A stretch of 64,000 nt of DNA from an uncultured Gammaproteobacteria bacterium (GCA_947259705.1 CAMYNL010000012.1:1-64000), one strand, 5' to 3'; positions 8,220 to 16,544 are shown, counted from the first letter of the stretch. The notes: generated by a model not told the origin, from the sequence alone. A program made the numbers and translations.

Positions 8220-8400
8220 GTGGCAACGGTATTGCTATGGGCAGTAGAAGGCCAACAACCCACGCCCGAGCTTGCAGATATTCCTCGCTGGGGATCCAAT
8301 TCTGGGATGCGGAAGGGTGAAATGCTGGGAATGGAATCGCGGCGTGTGGACCTCAGCCAGTTCTTGGTATGCCAGGAAGTCAAACGCCAAAAGTGTGGAA
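8220..8400 (+). pseudogene. Scar of a tyrosine recombinase/phage integrase
   Basis: Around 8300-8360 the translation GMRKGEMLGMESRRVDLSQ is close to the box I region of phage-type tyrosine recombinases (consensus like GMRKGEILGLxWxxVDL), including the catalytic Arg. The flanking sequence loses similarity on both sides and no box II (HxxR...Y) follows. Only about 20-25 residues are recognisable, so this is a remnant and the boundaries are rough. Confidence 0.4.
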
Positions 8401-8784
8401 GAAGACCGGGCTCACCTGCTCGGCTGATACAGTCGTGGTCTGGTGGACAGTCTGGCCGTGTAGTTAGACCCGGGCCTCAAAGCCGGGGCAGTACTGGTGG
8501 TGTCGAGCCCGCACTACCTACGTCGCTGGCCCCGTCCGCGGACCCGAAGCGTCACCGTGGTGCTGGTGCCCCGGGATCTTGATGGACTGCAACTGCGAAG
8601 GGACCAGAAAGTTGGACTGACAATCAAGCAGCAATCGTGAGTGCATTCGGTCCACAGTGCGTCGTCATCGCGATACAAGGCGCCGTTCGCTGGAGTTGTC
8701 CGCCGGTGAGGTCGGCGGCGCGTCCCTTCGCCCGCAAATGCCGGGCTGCGGGGCGGCACGCGCTGGTCCTTGTCCATGGGCCTG

Positions 8785-8813
8785 GATACATATTTCGGGT
8801 TCGCTGTCATAAT
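8785..8813 (+). promoter_or_regulatory. Candidate sigma70 promoter for the cytochrome genes
   Basis: GATACA (8785-8790) and CATAAT (8808-8813) are separated by 17 bp, and the -10 is preceded by TGT, giving an extended -10. The first cytochrome start is 30 bp further on. Confidence 0.4.
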
Positions 8814-8842
8814 GATTTATAGCTAGAGAACTGAGATAAAAC

Positions 8843-9226
8843 GTGAATGTGCGGAAAGTGATTCTGTGGAGCCTTGGTACGCAGGTACTGCCTCTGTTGT
8901 GGCTGCTGCAGCAGCCCGCGATCGCGGACGAGGAGCCCCCAGTGCCGTTCACTTACGGAGCGGGCCTGGACAAGTACCAGAAGATGTGCGCGGAGTGCCA
9001 CGGCAGATGGGCCGACGGCACCGACCAGGGGCCGCCCCTCATCCACGCCTATTACGTGCCATCGCACCATTCCGACGAGGCGTTCTACCGGGCGATACTG
9101 CAGGGGGCGAAGAGGCACCACTGGACATTCGGCGATATGGAACCGGTGCCGAGCGCAACAATGAACGACGCAGTCAACATTACCAAGTTCGTACGTTGGC
9201 TGCAGCAATACCGAAAGCTTTACTAG
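8843..9226 (+). CDS. Exported class I cytochrome c
   Basis: A 127-aa protein from a GTG at 8843. Residues 1-28 form a signal peptide (hydrophobic LLWLLQQP, cleavage likely after AIA). The heme-binding CAECH is at residues 49-53 and the likely axial Met99 lies in GDMEPVP. One heme and a small size suggest a periplasmic electron carrier. It leads a set of three cytochrome genes on the same strand (gaps of 50 and 18 bp to the next). A His-rich SHHSDE and KRHHW region surrounds the heme face. The redox partner is unknown. Confidence 0.85.
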   Translation: MNVRKVILWSLGTQVLPLLWLLQQPAIADEEPPVPFTYGAGLDKYQKMCAECHGRWADGTDQGPPLIHAYYVPSHHSDEAFYRAILQGAKRHHWTFGDMEPVPSATMNDAVNITKFVRWLQQYRKLY

Positions 9227-9276
9227 CGGAGTACTATCGGTCATCAAAAAGAAATAAACAACGAGAGAGGAAAGCT

Positions 9277-9813
9277 ATGTCGGTCAACCGTGAACAATGG
9301 AGTCAACTCTTCGCCGGTGCACTGAACGGCTGTGTGGCGGTGCGGTGCTTTACCGCGGTTACCCTTGTCGTGGGTGCAACATCACCTGTCTGGGCCGCCG
9401 GTGACCACGCGCATGAACATCATGATGAACAGGCGCACTGGATGGCACCCGCGGACGCCGCGAAACGGCCGAATCCGGTCTCCGCCACGACGAACTCCCT
9501 GGCCCGGGGCGAGCAGATCTACCTGCAGAACTGCGTGGTGTGCCACGGCGCGGAGGGCGAGGGTGACGGCCCGGCAGGGGCGGGTCTGAATCCGCCGCCG
9601 GCAAACCTGAAGGTCATGGCACCGCAGCACCCGGACGGGGACCTGGCCTGGAAGATCGCGGAGGGGCGGGGGGCGATGCCGGGCTGGAAGACGAGCCTGT
9701 CGGAGCGGGATATTTGGAGCGTCGTAAACTACATAAAGGGAATGTCCTCGGCGAAGGAGCAAAGCAAGTCGGAGGGCCATCATCGTGATGGAGATGATCA
9801 TCGCCACAAGTGA
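9277..9813 (+). CDS. Exported cytochrome c with His-rich termini
   Basis: 178 residues from the ATG at 9277, which has a GAGAGG ribosome site. A long signal peptide ends near VWAAG (residue 41). Right after it comes DHAHEHHDEQAHW, and the protein ends GHHRDGDDHRHK, so both ends could bind metal. Heme motif CVVCH is at residues 86-90 with axial Met134 in RGAMPGW. The core (GEQIYLQNCVVCHG ... DIWSVVNYIKG) is a normal class I fold. The frame stays open upstream to 8866, but that part overlaps the first cytochrome gene and has no family similarity, so it is excluded. The metal-binding tails suggest a link with copper or another metal; this is inference. Confidence 0.85.
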   Translation: MSVNREQWSQLFAGALNGCVAVRCFTAVTLVVGATSPVWAAGDHAHEHHDEQAHWMAPADAAKRPNPVSATTNSLARGEQIYLQNCVVCHGAEGEGDGPAGAGLNPPPANLKVMAPQHPDGDLAWKIAEGRGAMPGWKTSLSERDIWSVVNYIKGMSSAKEQSKSEGHHRDGDDHRHK

Positions 9814-9831
9814 TCGCGGTCCGGGGCGTAC

Positions 9832-11085
9832 GTGTCCAGCCGTGAAGGGTTTATACGGGTAACCAACATGCGACGACTATTTGAGGCAAGGTCGCTGCGA
9901 TTGACGGAGGTTGGAAAGGTGCGGACTTTAATTTCGAATTGTTCGGGACGAGCGATCGGCACGCTGCAGATCACCGCCCTATTGAGCATGGGGCTTACCG
10001 GGCTGTCATCGGCCGTCGCAGCGGAGCGCTGGTATACGACAGAGCAGATCGAACAAGGCCGTGCGGTGTTCCAGGAGCACTGCGCCAGTTGCCACGGCGG
10101 GGAGGCGCAGGGACTCGTCGAAGACTGGCAGACGGCAGATGAGAACGGCCGGTATCCACCGCCGCCGCTCAACGGCAGTGCCCACGCCTGGCACCATGCG
10201 CTGCCAGTGCTGCGGCGGACCATACACAAAGGCAATGTCGAGCTGGGGGGTCAGATGCCGGGCTTCGTCGACAAGATCGGCGAGTTGGACACGGATGCCG
10301 CCATCGCCTACTTTCAATCTTTCTGGTCGGACGAGGTCTATGCGACCTGGCTTGAGAACAGCGGGCCGGTGAAGGTAGCGGAAGAAAAGGTCGAGGAGGC
10401 GGCCGGTGGTCGCGATACCGCGGCGGTGACGGCGCGCCTGGCGGCGCGACTGCCCAGGGGAGCGCGGCTGGGCCCACCCGAGCAGACCCCGATCGGCGGT
10501 GTCTACCAGGTCAAGGCCGGCAACGCGTATGTGTACCTGAGCGGTGACGGACGCTATGCCCTCATTGGCGACATGCTCGATCTGACCACCGGAGAGAACC
10601 TGACCGAGCGCCGTCGCGCCGGTGACAGGCTCGGTCTGCTCAAGGGTTTTCCCGACGCCGACAAGGTGGTTTTCATGGCACAGGGAGAAGAAAAGGCGAG
10701 GCTCGATATTTTCACCGACACGTCGTGCCCCTATTGCCGCAAGCTCCATGCGGAGGTACCGCAACTGCGCAATGCCGGGGTGACCGTGAGATACCTGCCG
10801 TTTCCCCGGGGTGGCACAAAGGGATCCGGCTACGCCGACCTCAAGGCGGTGTGGTGCGCCGCAGACCGCGCCGCCGCCATGGATATCGCCAAGGGCACTG
10901 CGCAGGGACGCCTCGGCGACGGCGACTGCGATGCGGCGGGCGCCGTGGATCGTGGCTATCTCCTCGGCCAGCAGGTCGGCATCACCGGCACGCCGGCGAT
11001 CCTCTTGCCTGACGGCAGGCTGCAGGCAGGCTACCTGCCCGCAAAACAACTTATTGAACTGCTGGGATTGGCAAGGGCCAGGTAG
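9832..11085 (+). CDS. Cytochrome c-DsbC/DsbG fusion protein, exported
   Basis: 417 residues if the GTG at 9832 is used; an ATG at 9868 would give 405 and still keep the signal segment (ITALLSMGLTGLSSAVAA, cut near residue 64). Residues about 66-175 are a cytochrome c domain with CASCH (84-88) and axial Met142. A charged linker follows. Residues about 213-275 match the DsbC dimerisation domain, and 280-415 are a thioredoxin fold with CPYC (299-302), a second Cys pair (342, 366) at the DsbC structural-disulfide positions, and the cis-proline GTPAI. DsbC isomerases shuffle wrong disulfides in the periplasm and are kept reduced by DsbD. A heme on the same chain suggests electron input or sensing from the respiratory chain. 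It is probably co-transcribed with the two upstream cytochromes. Confidence 0.85.
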   Translation: MSSREGFIRVTNMRRLFEARSLRLTEVGKVRTLISNCSGRAIGTLQITALLSMGLTGLSSAVAAERWYTTEQIEQGRAVFQEHCASCHGGEAQGLVEDWQTADENGRYPPPPLNGSAHAWHHALPVLRRTIHKGNVELGGQMPGFVDKIGELDTDAAIAYFQSFWSDEVYATWLENSGPVKVAEEKVEEAAGGRDTAAVTARLAARLPRGARLGPPEQTPIGGVYQVKAGNAYVYLSGDGRYALIGDMLDLTTGENLTERRRAGDRLGLLKGFPDADKVVFMAQGEEKARLDIFTDTSCPYCRKLHAEVPQLRNAGVTVRYLPFPRGGTKGSGYADLKAVWCAADRAAAMDIAKGTAQGRLGDGDCDAAGAVDRGYLLGQQVGITGTPAILLPDGRLQAGYLPAKQLIELLGLARAR

Positions 11086-11506
11086 GCTTCCCCGGGTCAG
11101 CAAGGTCGGCGCCGGACGGTTGATTGGCAATGTCCCCGGCGGTCGCTCCTGCGCGGGTACTTCGGTACTGTGGCGGTTCCAGCCGGCAGCGGCGGCAGGG
11201 GGAAACCCAGGTTGTACCGAGCCCCCCGTAGCGGTGAGGCGGCATTGCGCCGAGTCGAAGATAGGCAAGCCCGCGAGTCGGGGCGCGCGAGGTGCGGTTG
11301 ACATAACGCTGCTTTATAATACGCCGCGCCTGACCGACCGGCTGATTCCCGGAATTGCTCCCCTGACCTTGGTGGAGAAAAGTTGGCGCCACCGATTGGA
11401 AGCGATTCCCCGGAACCATGGTCCCCCGGTCGCCCCCAGCGATGTCGCCGCTCTCAGGCCCCAACGAGGGCCGCACCCATCCTGGCGATGACGCCCCGGT
11501 ATTGAC
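11086..11506 (+). other. 421-bp intergenic region and rfbC leader
   Basis: No gene is recognisable. A perfect TATAAT lies at 11315-11320, leaving about 180 nt of untranslated leader before the rfbC GTG. A perfect TTGACA lies at 11298-11303, but only 11 bp separate the two hexamers. I see no known riboswitch or tRNA pattern in the leader. The preceding 200 bp are GC-rich and featureless. Confidence 0.4.
11315..11320 (+). promoter_or_regulatory. Candidate -10 element (TATAAT) upstream of rfbC
   Basis: A consensus -10 hexamer in a GC-rich region. The nearest TTGACA is only 11 bp upstream, too close for a normal sigma70 -35, so either the -35 is a degenerate sequence near 11292-11297 or regulation is activator dependent. 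Confidence 0.35.
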
Positions 11507-12043
11507 GTGAAAATCGAGAAGACCAAACTAGCAGGTGTCGTGATCATCACACCGCGCGTGTTCGAGGACCCGCGAGGCTTTTTCATGGAAACCTTCAACG
11601 CACGCGATGCCGGAGCGGCCGGTCTTCCGGTCGAATACGTGCAGGATAATCATTCCCGGTCCAGTCACGCGGTACTGCGCGGCCTGCATTATCAATATCC
11701 GCAGTGGCAGGGTAAGCTCATCCGGGTGGTAAGTGGTGAGATCTACGATGTCGCCGTCGATATCCGTCCGCACTCGGCGACCCGAGGACAATGGGTGGGG
11801 ATCTACCTGTCGTCGGACAACAAGAGACAAATTTATGTACCGGAGGGCTTTGCCCACGGCTTTTGTGTCACCAGCGACGCCGCCGACGTAGTATACAAGT
11901 GTACGACAATGTACGAGCCGTCCCAGGACCGCTGCATTTCCTGGAACGATCCGGACATCGGCATAGAGTGGCCGCTCCAGGAGACACTGGTGTCAGAAAA
12001 AGATGCTCGCGGCACGCCCTTGCGTGAACACGTGTTGGCGTAA
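11507..12043 (+). CDS. rfbC: dTDP-4-dehydrorhamnose 3,5-epimerase
   Basis: A 178-aa RmlC-family cupin, normal length. Catalytic base His61 lies in LRGLHYQ, and the RGFFMETF substrate segment and the GFAHGFC strand of the jelly roll are present. It converts dTDP-4-keto-6-deoxyglucose to dTDP-4-keto-rhamnose. The start is a GTG at 11507. The next gene, rfbD, begins directly after its stop, so the two final steps of dTDP-L-rhamnose synthesis are coupled. rfbA and rfbB are not in the window. Confidence 0.93.
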   Translation: MKIEKTKLAGVVIITPRVFEDPRGFFMETFNARDAGAAGLPVEYVQDNHSRSSHAVLRGLHYQYPQWQGKLIRVVSGEIYDVAVDIRPHSATRGQWVGIYLSSDNKRQIYVPEGFAHGFCVTSDAADVVYKCTTMYEPSQDRCISWNDPDIGIEWPLQETLVSEKDARGTPLREHVLA

Positions 12044-12925
12044 ATGCGCGTGCTCGTCTTTGGTAAGACCGGCCAGGTCGGCCTGGGGTTGGCGGCGGCG
12101 CTCGCGCAGCGCCATGACGCCATGGTGGTCGGTCGCGAAGCAGCAGATCTTGCGGAACCGCAGACGGCGCAGGCCCTGGTGCGTTCCCTGCGCCCGGACG
12201 CGGTGATCAACGCCGCCGCCTACACCGCGGTCGACAAGGCGGAGGTTGAACCCGACCTGGCGTTTCGGATCAACGCCGAGGCCCCCGGCGCGATGGCCCG
12301 CGCGGCGGCCGAGGTGGGCGCGCTCTTTGTTCAGTATTCAACGGACTACGTGTTTGCCGGCGAAGCCGATACCCCTTACCGGGAAGACGACCCGACAGAC
12401 CCGCAAAACGTGTACGGCCGCAGTAAGCTGGCGGGAGAGCAGGCGGTGCGCGCCGCCAACGAGGAACACCTGATCCTGCGTACCAGCTGGGTCTACTCCA
12501 ACGATGGCAACAATTTTCTCAATACTATGCTGCGGCTGGGGGCAGAGCGCAGTGAACTCAGGGTGGTGGACGACCAGCTCGGCACCCCGACCTATGCCCG
12601 TTCCCTGTCCTCGGCGACCGTGGCGATACTGGATTGGCTGACGGACCGTCCGCGGCAACGCCGCGCGGCGATGGGCACCTACCACATGACCTGCAGTGGT
12701 GTGACCAGCTGGTATGGCTTCGCCAGCGAGATCATGCGGCTCACCGGCAACCACCGGGTGACAGTTTCGCGGATCTCGACCCGGGAGTGGCCGACGCCGG
12801 CGAAGCGACCCGGCTATTCCGTGCTCGACAACATTAAACTGGCGGAACAGTTTCGTATTACCCTGGCCCCGTGGCAGCTAGCGCTGCGATACTGTCTGCA
12901 ACAGCGTGAAGAAGTCGCTGGCTAG
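12044..12925 (+). CDS. rfbD: dTDP-4-dehydrorhamnose reductase
   Basis: A 293-aa extended SDR. The N-terminal GKTGQVG is the NADPH-binding glycine motif, STDYVFAGE and the YGRSK Tyr/Lys pair are the catalytic elements, and LRTSWVY is the RmlD-typical strand. It reduces dTDP-4-keto-L-rhamnose to dTDP-L-rhamnose for surface polysaccharides. The ATG abuts the rfbC stop (TAAATG), giving translational coupling. Its last 20 bases overlap the start of the downstream helicase gene. Confidence 0.93.
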   Translation: MRVLVFGKTGQVGLGLAAALAQRHDAMVVGREAADLAEPQTAQALVRSLRPDAVINAAAYTAVDKAEVEPDLAFRINAEAPGAMARAAAEVGALFVQYSTDYVFAGEADTPYREDDPTDPQNVYGRSKLAGEQAVRAANEEHLILRTSWVYSNDGNNFLNTMLRLGAERSELRVVDDQLGTPTYARSLSSATVAILDWLTDRPRQRRAAMGTYHMTCSGVTSWYGFASEIMRLTGNHRVTVSRISTREWPTPAKRPGYSVLDNIKLAEQFRITLAPWQLALRYCLQQREEVAG

Positions 12926-14825
12926 CGCCGACATATTGGGACCTGACGGTCCCTTCGTCGGCGTGCTTGAAGGTTTCGAACCGCGGGCGGTGCAACGCAC
13001 GCTGGCGGATCGGGTCGCCGATGCCATTGCGCACCAGGGCAGATTAATCGCCGAGTCCGGGACCGGTACCGGCAAGACGCTGGCCTATCTGGTACCCGCC
13101 CTGCTTTCCGAGAAACGCATTCTCCTGTCCACCGGCACCAAGACGCTGCAGGAACAGCTGTTCAAACGCGACCTGCCCATGGTGGTAGGTGCGCTGGGGG
13201 TGACGCGCAAGAGGTCACTGCTGAAGGGGCGCGCGAATTACCTGTGCCGCTACCGGCTGGCCGCGGCGACCGAACAGGCACCGCTGCTGTCGGCGCGGGA
13301 CACGGACCTGTTGGCACAGGTCCAGGGCCTCGCGGCACGCAGCCGCAGTGGAGATATCGGGGAGCTGACCGGGATCCCCGAAGAGTCCAGGGTCTGGCCC
13401 CTGGTCACCTCCACCGCCGAGAACTGCCTCGGCGCCAAGTGCCCGGACTACCAGTCGTGTTTTGTCAACCGGGCGCGCAACCAGGCGCTGGAGGCGGACA
13501 TCCTGATCATCAACCATCATCTGTTCTGTGCTGACCTGGTGCTGCGCGAAGATGGTTTCGGCCGCCTGCTGCCGGGTGTGGGCGCGGTGATATTTGATGA
13601 GGCGCACCAGCTGCCGGACGTGGCTTCGGCATTCCTGGGAAATTCGGTCAGCTCGGGGCAGCTCAGCGACCTGTGCCGCGATGTGCTGCGTGAGGAGCAG
13701 CAGGGTCAGTCCCAGGTGAGAGGCCTGACGGACTCGGTTCGCAACGTGGATCTGGCCATCGACGCGCTCAGGGCCGTGATCGGAGCCGGCATGGGTCGCC
13801 ACGACTGGTCACAACTCGACGCCCGCGCCGAGTTCACGACCACCATGTCGCAGCTTGCGCGGCAGGCACAAGCGCTGTCCGATCTGCTGGCGGACGCGGC
13901 GGCGGTGAGCGAAGGACTCAGTCGGTGTTGGCAGCGCGCTCTGGACCTGGCCGACCGGCTGTCCGGGTTCGCCGAACAGGGTGACCAGAGAATGGTCCGT
14001 TGGGCAGAGGTCGCGCCGCGAGCGTTCCGTTTTCATGAAACCCCGCTCGAAATCGGCAAGTCCCTGCGAGAGTACCTGAATGATCCAGGCAAGGGCTGGA
14101 TCTTCACTTCGGCGACCCTGTCCGTGGACGGCCGCTTCGATTATTTTATGTCTCAGGTCGGGGTTGCGGACGCCGAAACCCTCAGCTTGCCGAGTCCGTT
14201 CGACTACGGCAGGCAGGCACTCATGTACCTGCCGGGCGGACTCACTGATCCGCGCGATGCGGCGTACACGCGCGGGGTCGTCGACGCGGCACTGCCCCTG
14301 CTGCATGCCCTGCACGGCCGGACGTTCATGTTGTTCACCAGTCATCGTGCGCTGCAGGCCGCTGCGTCCATGTTGCGGGAACTCGGCGACTTCGAATTGC
14401 TGGTACAGGGCAGCCTGCCGCGTACCGAATTGCTGGAACGCTTTCGGACCGCCACCGATGCCGTGCTGCTGGGGACATCGAGTTTCTGGGAAGGCGTGGA
14501 CGTGCGCGGTGCGGCACTTTCGTGCGTGGTCATCGATAAACTGCCGTTCGAAGCGCCGGACGAACCGGTGCTTCGTGCCAGGTTGCGGGCGATCGAGGAG
14601 GGCGGGGGACGGCCCTTCGTGGACTACCAGCTGCCGAACGCGGTGATAGCACTCAAGCAGGGGGTGGGCAGACTGATACGTGATGCAAGTGATCGCGGTA
14701 TCCTGATGCTATGCGATCCGCGGCTGGTGACCCGGGGTTACGGACGCGTGTTCCTCAAGAGCCTGCCGCCCCTGCCGGCGACCAGCAGTCGGGACGACGT
14801 GCTGGCATTTGCCGCCCGACTTTGA
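12906..14825 (+). CDS. yoaA: DinG/YoaA-type ATP-dependent DNA helicase
   Basis: A 639-aa superfamily 2, XPD-like helicase starting at a GTG inside the end of rfbD. Walker A is SGTGTGKT (residues about 51-58), Walker B is FDEAHQ, and four iron-sulfur cysteines are visible as YLCRYR and NCLGAKCPDYQSC. Motif V/VI sequences SFWEGVDVRG and QGVGRLIRD close the C-terminus. YoaA acts at stalled forks and in damage tolerance in E. coli. Length and motif order match YoaA rather than the longer DinG. It is followed after 14 bp by tsaB, as in many gammaproteobacteria. Confidence 0.9.
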   Translation: MKKSLASADILGPDGPFVGVLEGFEPRAVQRTLADRVADAIAHQGRLIAESGTGTGKTLAYLVPALLSEKRILLSTGTKTLQEQLFKRDLPMVVGALGVTRKRSLLKGRANYLCRYRLAAATEQAPLLSARDTDLLAQVQGLAARSRSGDIGELTGIPEESRVWPLVTSTAENCLGAKCPDYQSCFVNRARNQALEADILIINHHLFCADLVLREDGFGRLLPGVGAVIFDEAHQLPDVASAFLGNSVSSGQLSDLCRDVLREEQQGQSQVRGLTDSVRNVDLAIDALRAVIGAGMGRHDWSQLDARAEFTTTMSQLARQAQALSDLLADAAAVSEGLSRCWQRALDLADRLSGFAEQGDQRMVRWAEVAPRAFRFHETPLEIGKSLREYLNDPGKGWIFTSATLSVDGRFDYFMSQVGVADAETLSLPSPFDYGRQALMYLPGGLTDPRDAAYTRGVVDAALPLLHALHGRTFMLFTSHRALQAAASMLRELGDFELLVQGSLPRTELLERFRTATDAVLLGTSSFWEGVDVRGAALSCVVIDKLPFEAPDEPVLRARLRAIEEGGGRPFVDYQLPNAVIALKQGVGRLIRDASDRGILMLCDPRLVTRGYGRVFLKSLPPLPATSSRDDVLAFAARL

Positions 14826-14839
14826 GCAACGGCGCGAGG

Positions 14840-15523
14840 ATGATAATACTGGCCCTGGAAACCGCCACTGAGGCCTGCTCGGTGGCCCTGTGGCATCACG
14901 GGGAGCTGTGCGAGCGGCTTAGCGTGGCGCCCAACCGCCATTCTGCGTTGCTGCTGCCGATGGTGGAGGCGGTGCTGGCGGAAGGCGGCTTGCCGCTCAG
15001 CCGCTGCGATGCCGTCGCTTATGGCGAGGGCCCCGGGTCGTTTACCGGTCTGCGCATCGGCGTGGGTGCCGCCCAGGGCCTGGCCTATGGAGCGGGTTTG
15101 CCCACCGTGGGTGTGTCATCGCTGCAGGCGCTTGCCCGGCGTTTGCGGGCGCGGCACAGCCTTGCCGCCATCGATGCGCGCATGGCTCAGGTTTACTGGT
15201 GCTGTTTCAGGCGCGGTGATAATGGCGTACCGATGCCCTGCGGCGAGGCCCGGGTCGATGCGCCGTCAGCCGTGCGGTTGCCGGATTTCGCCGACGACTG
15301 GATCGCCGCCGGCAGCGGAGCCGATCGATACACTGACCAGCTGGGCGTGACTGACCGGTCCAGGCTGGGGTTTTTACCGGGTGTCCATCCCCACGCGGGG
15401 GACGTCGCAATACTGGCCGCGGCAGCCGCGGCGAGGGGGGAAACCGAGGATCCGCAGCGCGCTGTGCCGCGCTACGTCCGCGACCAGGTGGCGAGGCGTC
15501 CGCCGATCAGCAAAGGACCTTGA
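14840..15523 (+). CDS. tsaB: tRNA threonylcarbamoyladenosine biosynthesis protein TsaB
   Basis: 227 residues from the ATG at 14840. The frame is open further upstream, but that part overlaps the helicase gene in another frame. The N-terminal ILALETATEACSVAL and the GPGSFTGLRIGVGAAQG motif define TsaB, the inactive ASKHA-fold partner of TsaD in N6-threonylcarbamoyladenosine formation at tRNA position 37. It also contains the IDARMAQVYW strand. The 3' end overlaps by 17 bp the end of a convergent gene on the other strand. Confidence 0.92.
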   Translation: MIILALETATEACSVALWHHGELCERLSVAPNRHSALLLPMVEAVLAEGGLPLSRCDAVAYGEGPGSFTGLRIGVGAAQGLAYGAGLPTVGVSSLQALARRLRARHSLAAIDARMAQVYWCCFRRGDNGVPMPCGEARVDAPSAVRLPDFADDWIAAGSGADRYTDQLGVTDRSRLGFLPGVHPHAGDVAILAAAAAARGETEDPQRAVPRYVRDQVARRPPISKGP

Positions 15524-15950
15524 ACTTCTGTATCCCCAGCGGCTGGTCGTCGAGTAAGAGATGGATCTGCCACTCGCCGATGAATTCGTCCATGCCGGCG
15601 GAAGGGTTGAGAAACTGGACCAGCGCTGCCTCCGTGGGGCGGTGCAGTTTGAGCCATACCCAGATGCGCTCCTGGTCGCGCCCGACCCAGAACGGATAAC
15701 GGGTACGCTCGCGGTCCTTGCCCGCGGGATCGCGCCACACCGCCTCGAGGTGATGCTTGGCCGTGCTGGCGCCGGTAAGTTCGATGACCGCATAGATGGT
15801 GTCGGTACAGCCGAAGTCGGTGGCCGCCTTGTCGCTGGGCACGCCGTCGGTGGCCTCAGCGGTCAGGTAGACCTTGTGTTGTGGAGCCGCTGACGCCGGC
15901 GTCGCCGCCCACAGCAGGGCAGCGGCCAGTACTCCAATGCGCCGTCCCAA
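15507..15950 (-). CDS. Exported protein of unknown function
   Basis: 147 residues with a clear signal peptide (VLAAALLWAATPASA, cleavage after residue 21). The mature part is a small beta-rich domain with QERIWVWLKLHRP and GEWQIHLLLDDQPLGIQKF, recalling hypothetical periplasmic proteins that carry a GxWxV-type edge strand. I do not recognise a named family. It starts with a TTG directly after the TAG of the upstream lipoprotein gene, so the pair forms a two-gene operon. Confidence 0.6.
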   Translation of the reverse strand: MGRRIGVLAAALLWAATPASAAPQHKVYLTAEATDGVPSDKAATDFGCTDTIYAVIELTGASTAKHHLEAVWRDPAGKDRERTRYPFWVGRDQERIWVWLKLHRPTEAALVQFLNPSAGMDEFIGEWQIHLLLDDQPLGIQKFKVLC

Positions 15951-16409
15951 CTAACCCGCGCGCCTCGCCGTAAAGGTACCGGAATGCGCTGCGCAGTTGC
16001 CGCCGCTGCTGGTATACAGTGCAGTGATGCTGTTGTTGGTGGCGGTGCCGTCGATGGTGATGGTGGCGCCGCCGACATCATTGATCTGGAAGAACACGCG
16101 GCTGCCGGTCACGGCGGCGGTGCCCGCCAGGGGTACCGCCCCCACCTCGTCCTCCTGTGGGTCCTCTATCTCGCCCCCCGCCCAGCAAGTCGTTTCCGGA
16201 TCGTTGATGGCCGCCGTGCCGCTCAGTACGCCGGCCTCGTCCTGGATGAGGTTCATGGTGACGTCGCCACTGAAGCCCGGCGCGGGAGGAACCGCTCCCA
16301 GCAACACTCCAATCCACGGACCGGAGAGGAAGACGGTGAATCCGCTGCTGACATTACTGCTGCAGCTGGTCAGGAGCAGGAGCGGAGCGAGCAGAAGTAG
16401 TCGACGCAT
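15951..16409 (-). CDS. Putative lipoprotein of unknown function
   Basis: 152 residues from the ATG at 16409, chosen because an AGGA ribosome site precedes it and the signal peptide then has normal length. The lipobox is LTSC at about residues 15-18, followed by SSN, which favours outer-membrane sorting. The mature part is Gly/Thr-rich with alternating short strands (GDVTMNLIQDEAGVLSGT, ATITIDGTATNNSI), like small beta-barrel lipoproteins. Downstream on the same strand, without a gap, is the exported protein at 15507-15950. AT-rich sequence at 16430-16510 probably carries its promoter. Confidence 0.65.
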   Translation of the reverse strand: MRRLLLLAPLLLLTSCSSNVSSGFTVFLSGPWIGVLLGAVPPAPGFSGDVTMNLIQDEAGVLSGTAAINDPETTCWAGGEIEDPQEDEVGAVPLAGTAAVTGSRVFFQINDVGGATITIDGTATNNSITALYTSSGGNCAAHSGTFTARRAG

Positions 16410-16544
16410 GGGAAATCCTCGGGGATTTATGATTAATTTCAATTATTTATATGAGCTTTCACACCCTATATCGAGCTAATTATAGAGTATTTCGATAAAA
16501 TGAAAAGAAATTCCCGACAAGTAAGTAATGAGCGGCAAGCCCGG

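Larger units (their letters stand above)
8003..8842. other. 840-bp region without an intact gene
   Basis: The region follows the oxygenase gene and precedes the cytochrome genes. It contains a short tyrosine-recombinase-like scar (listed separately) and, at its right end, a candidate promoter for the cytochrome genes. The rest (8003-8215 and 8360-8780) shows no coding pattern or RNA I can name. Together with the IS elements to the left it reads as decayed mobile DNA. Confidence 0.5.

Noticed and set aside
8866-9276. N-terminal extension of the His-rich cytochrome
   Set aside because: It lies over the first cytochrome gene in another frame; the ATG at 9277 has a ribosome site and a signal peptide.
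10006-11304. A 432-codon minus-strand frame
   Set aside because: It is antisense to the cytochrome c-DsbC gene, whose motifs are unmistakable.
11086-11506. A tRNA or known riboswitch in the rfbC leader
   Set aside because: No acceptor stem/T-arm pattern and no recognised aptamer motif could be found.
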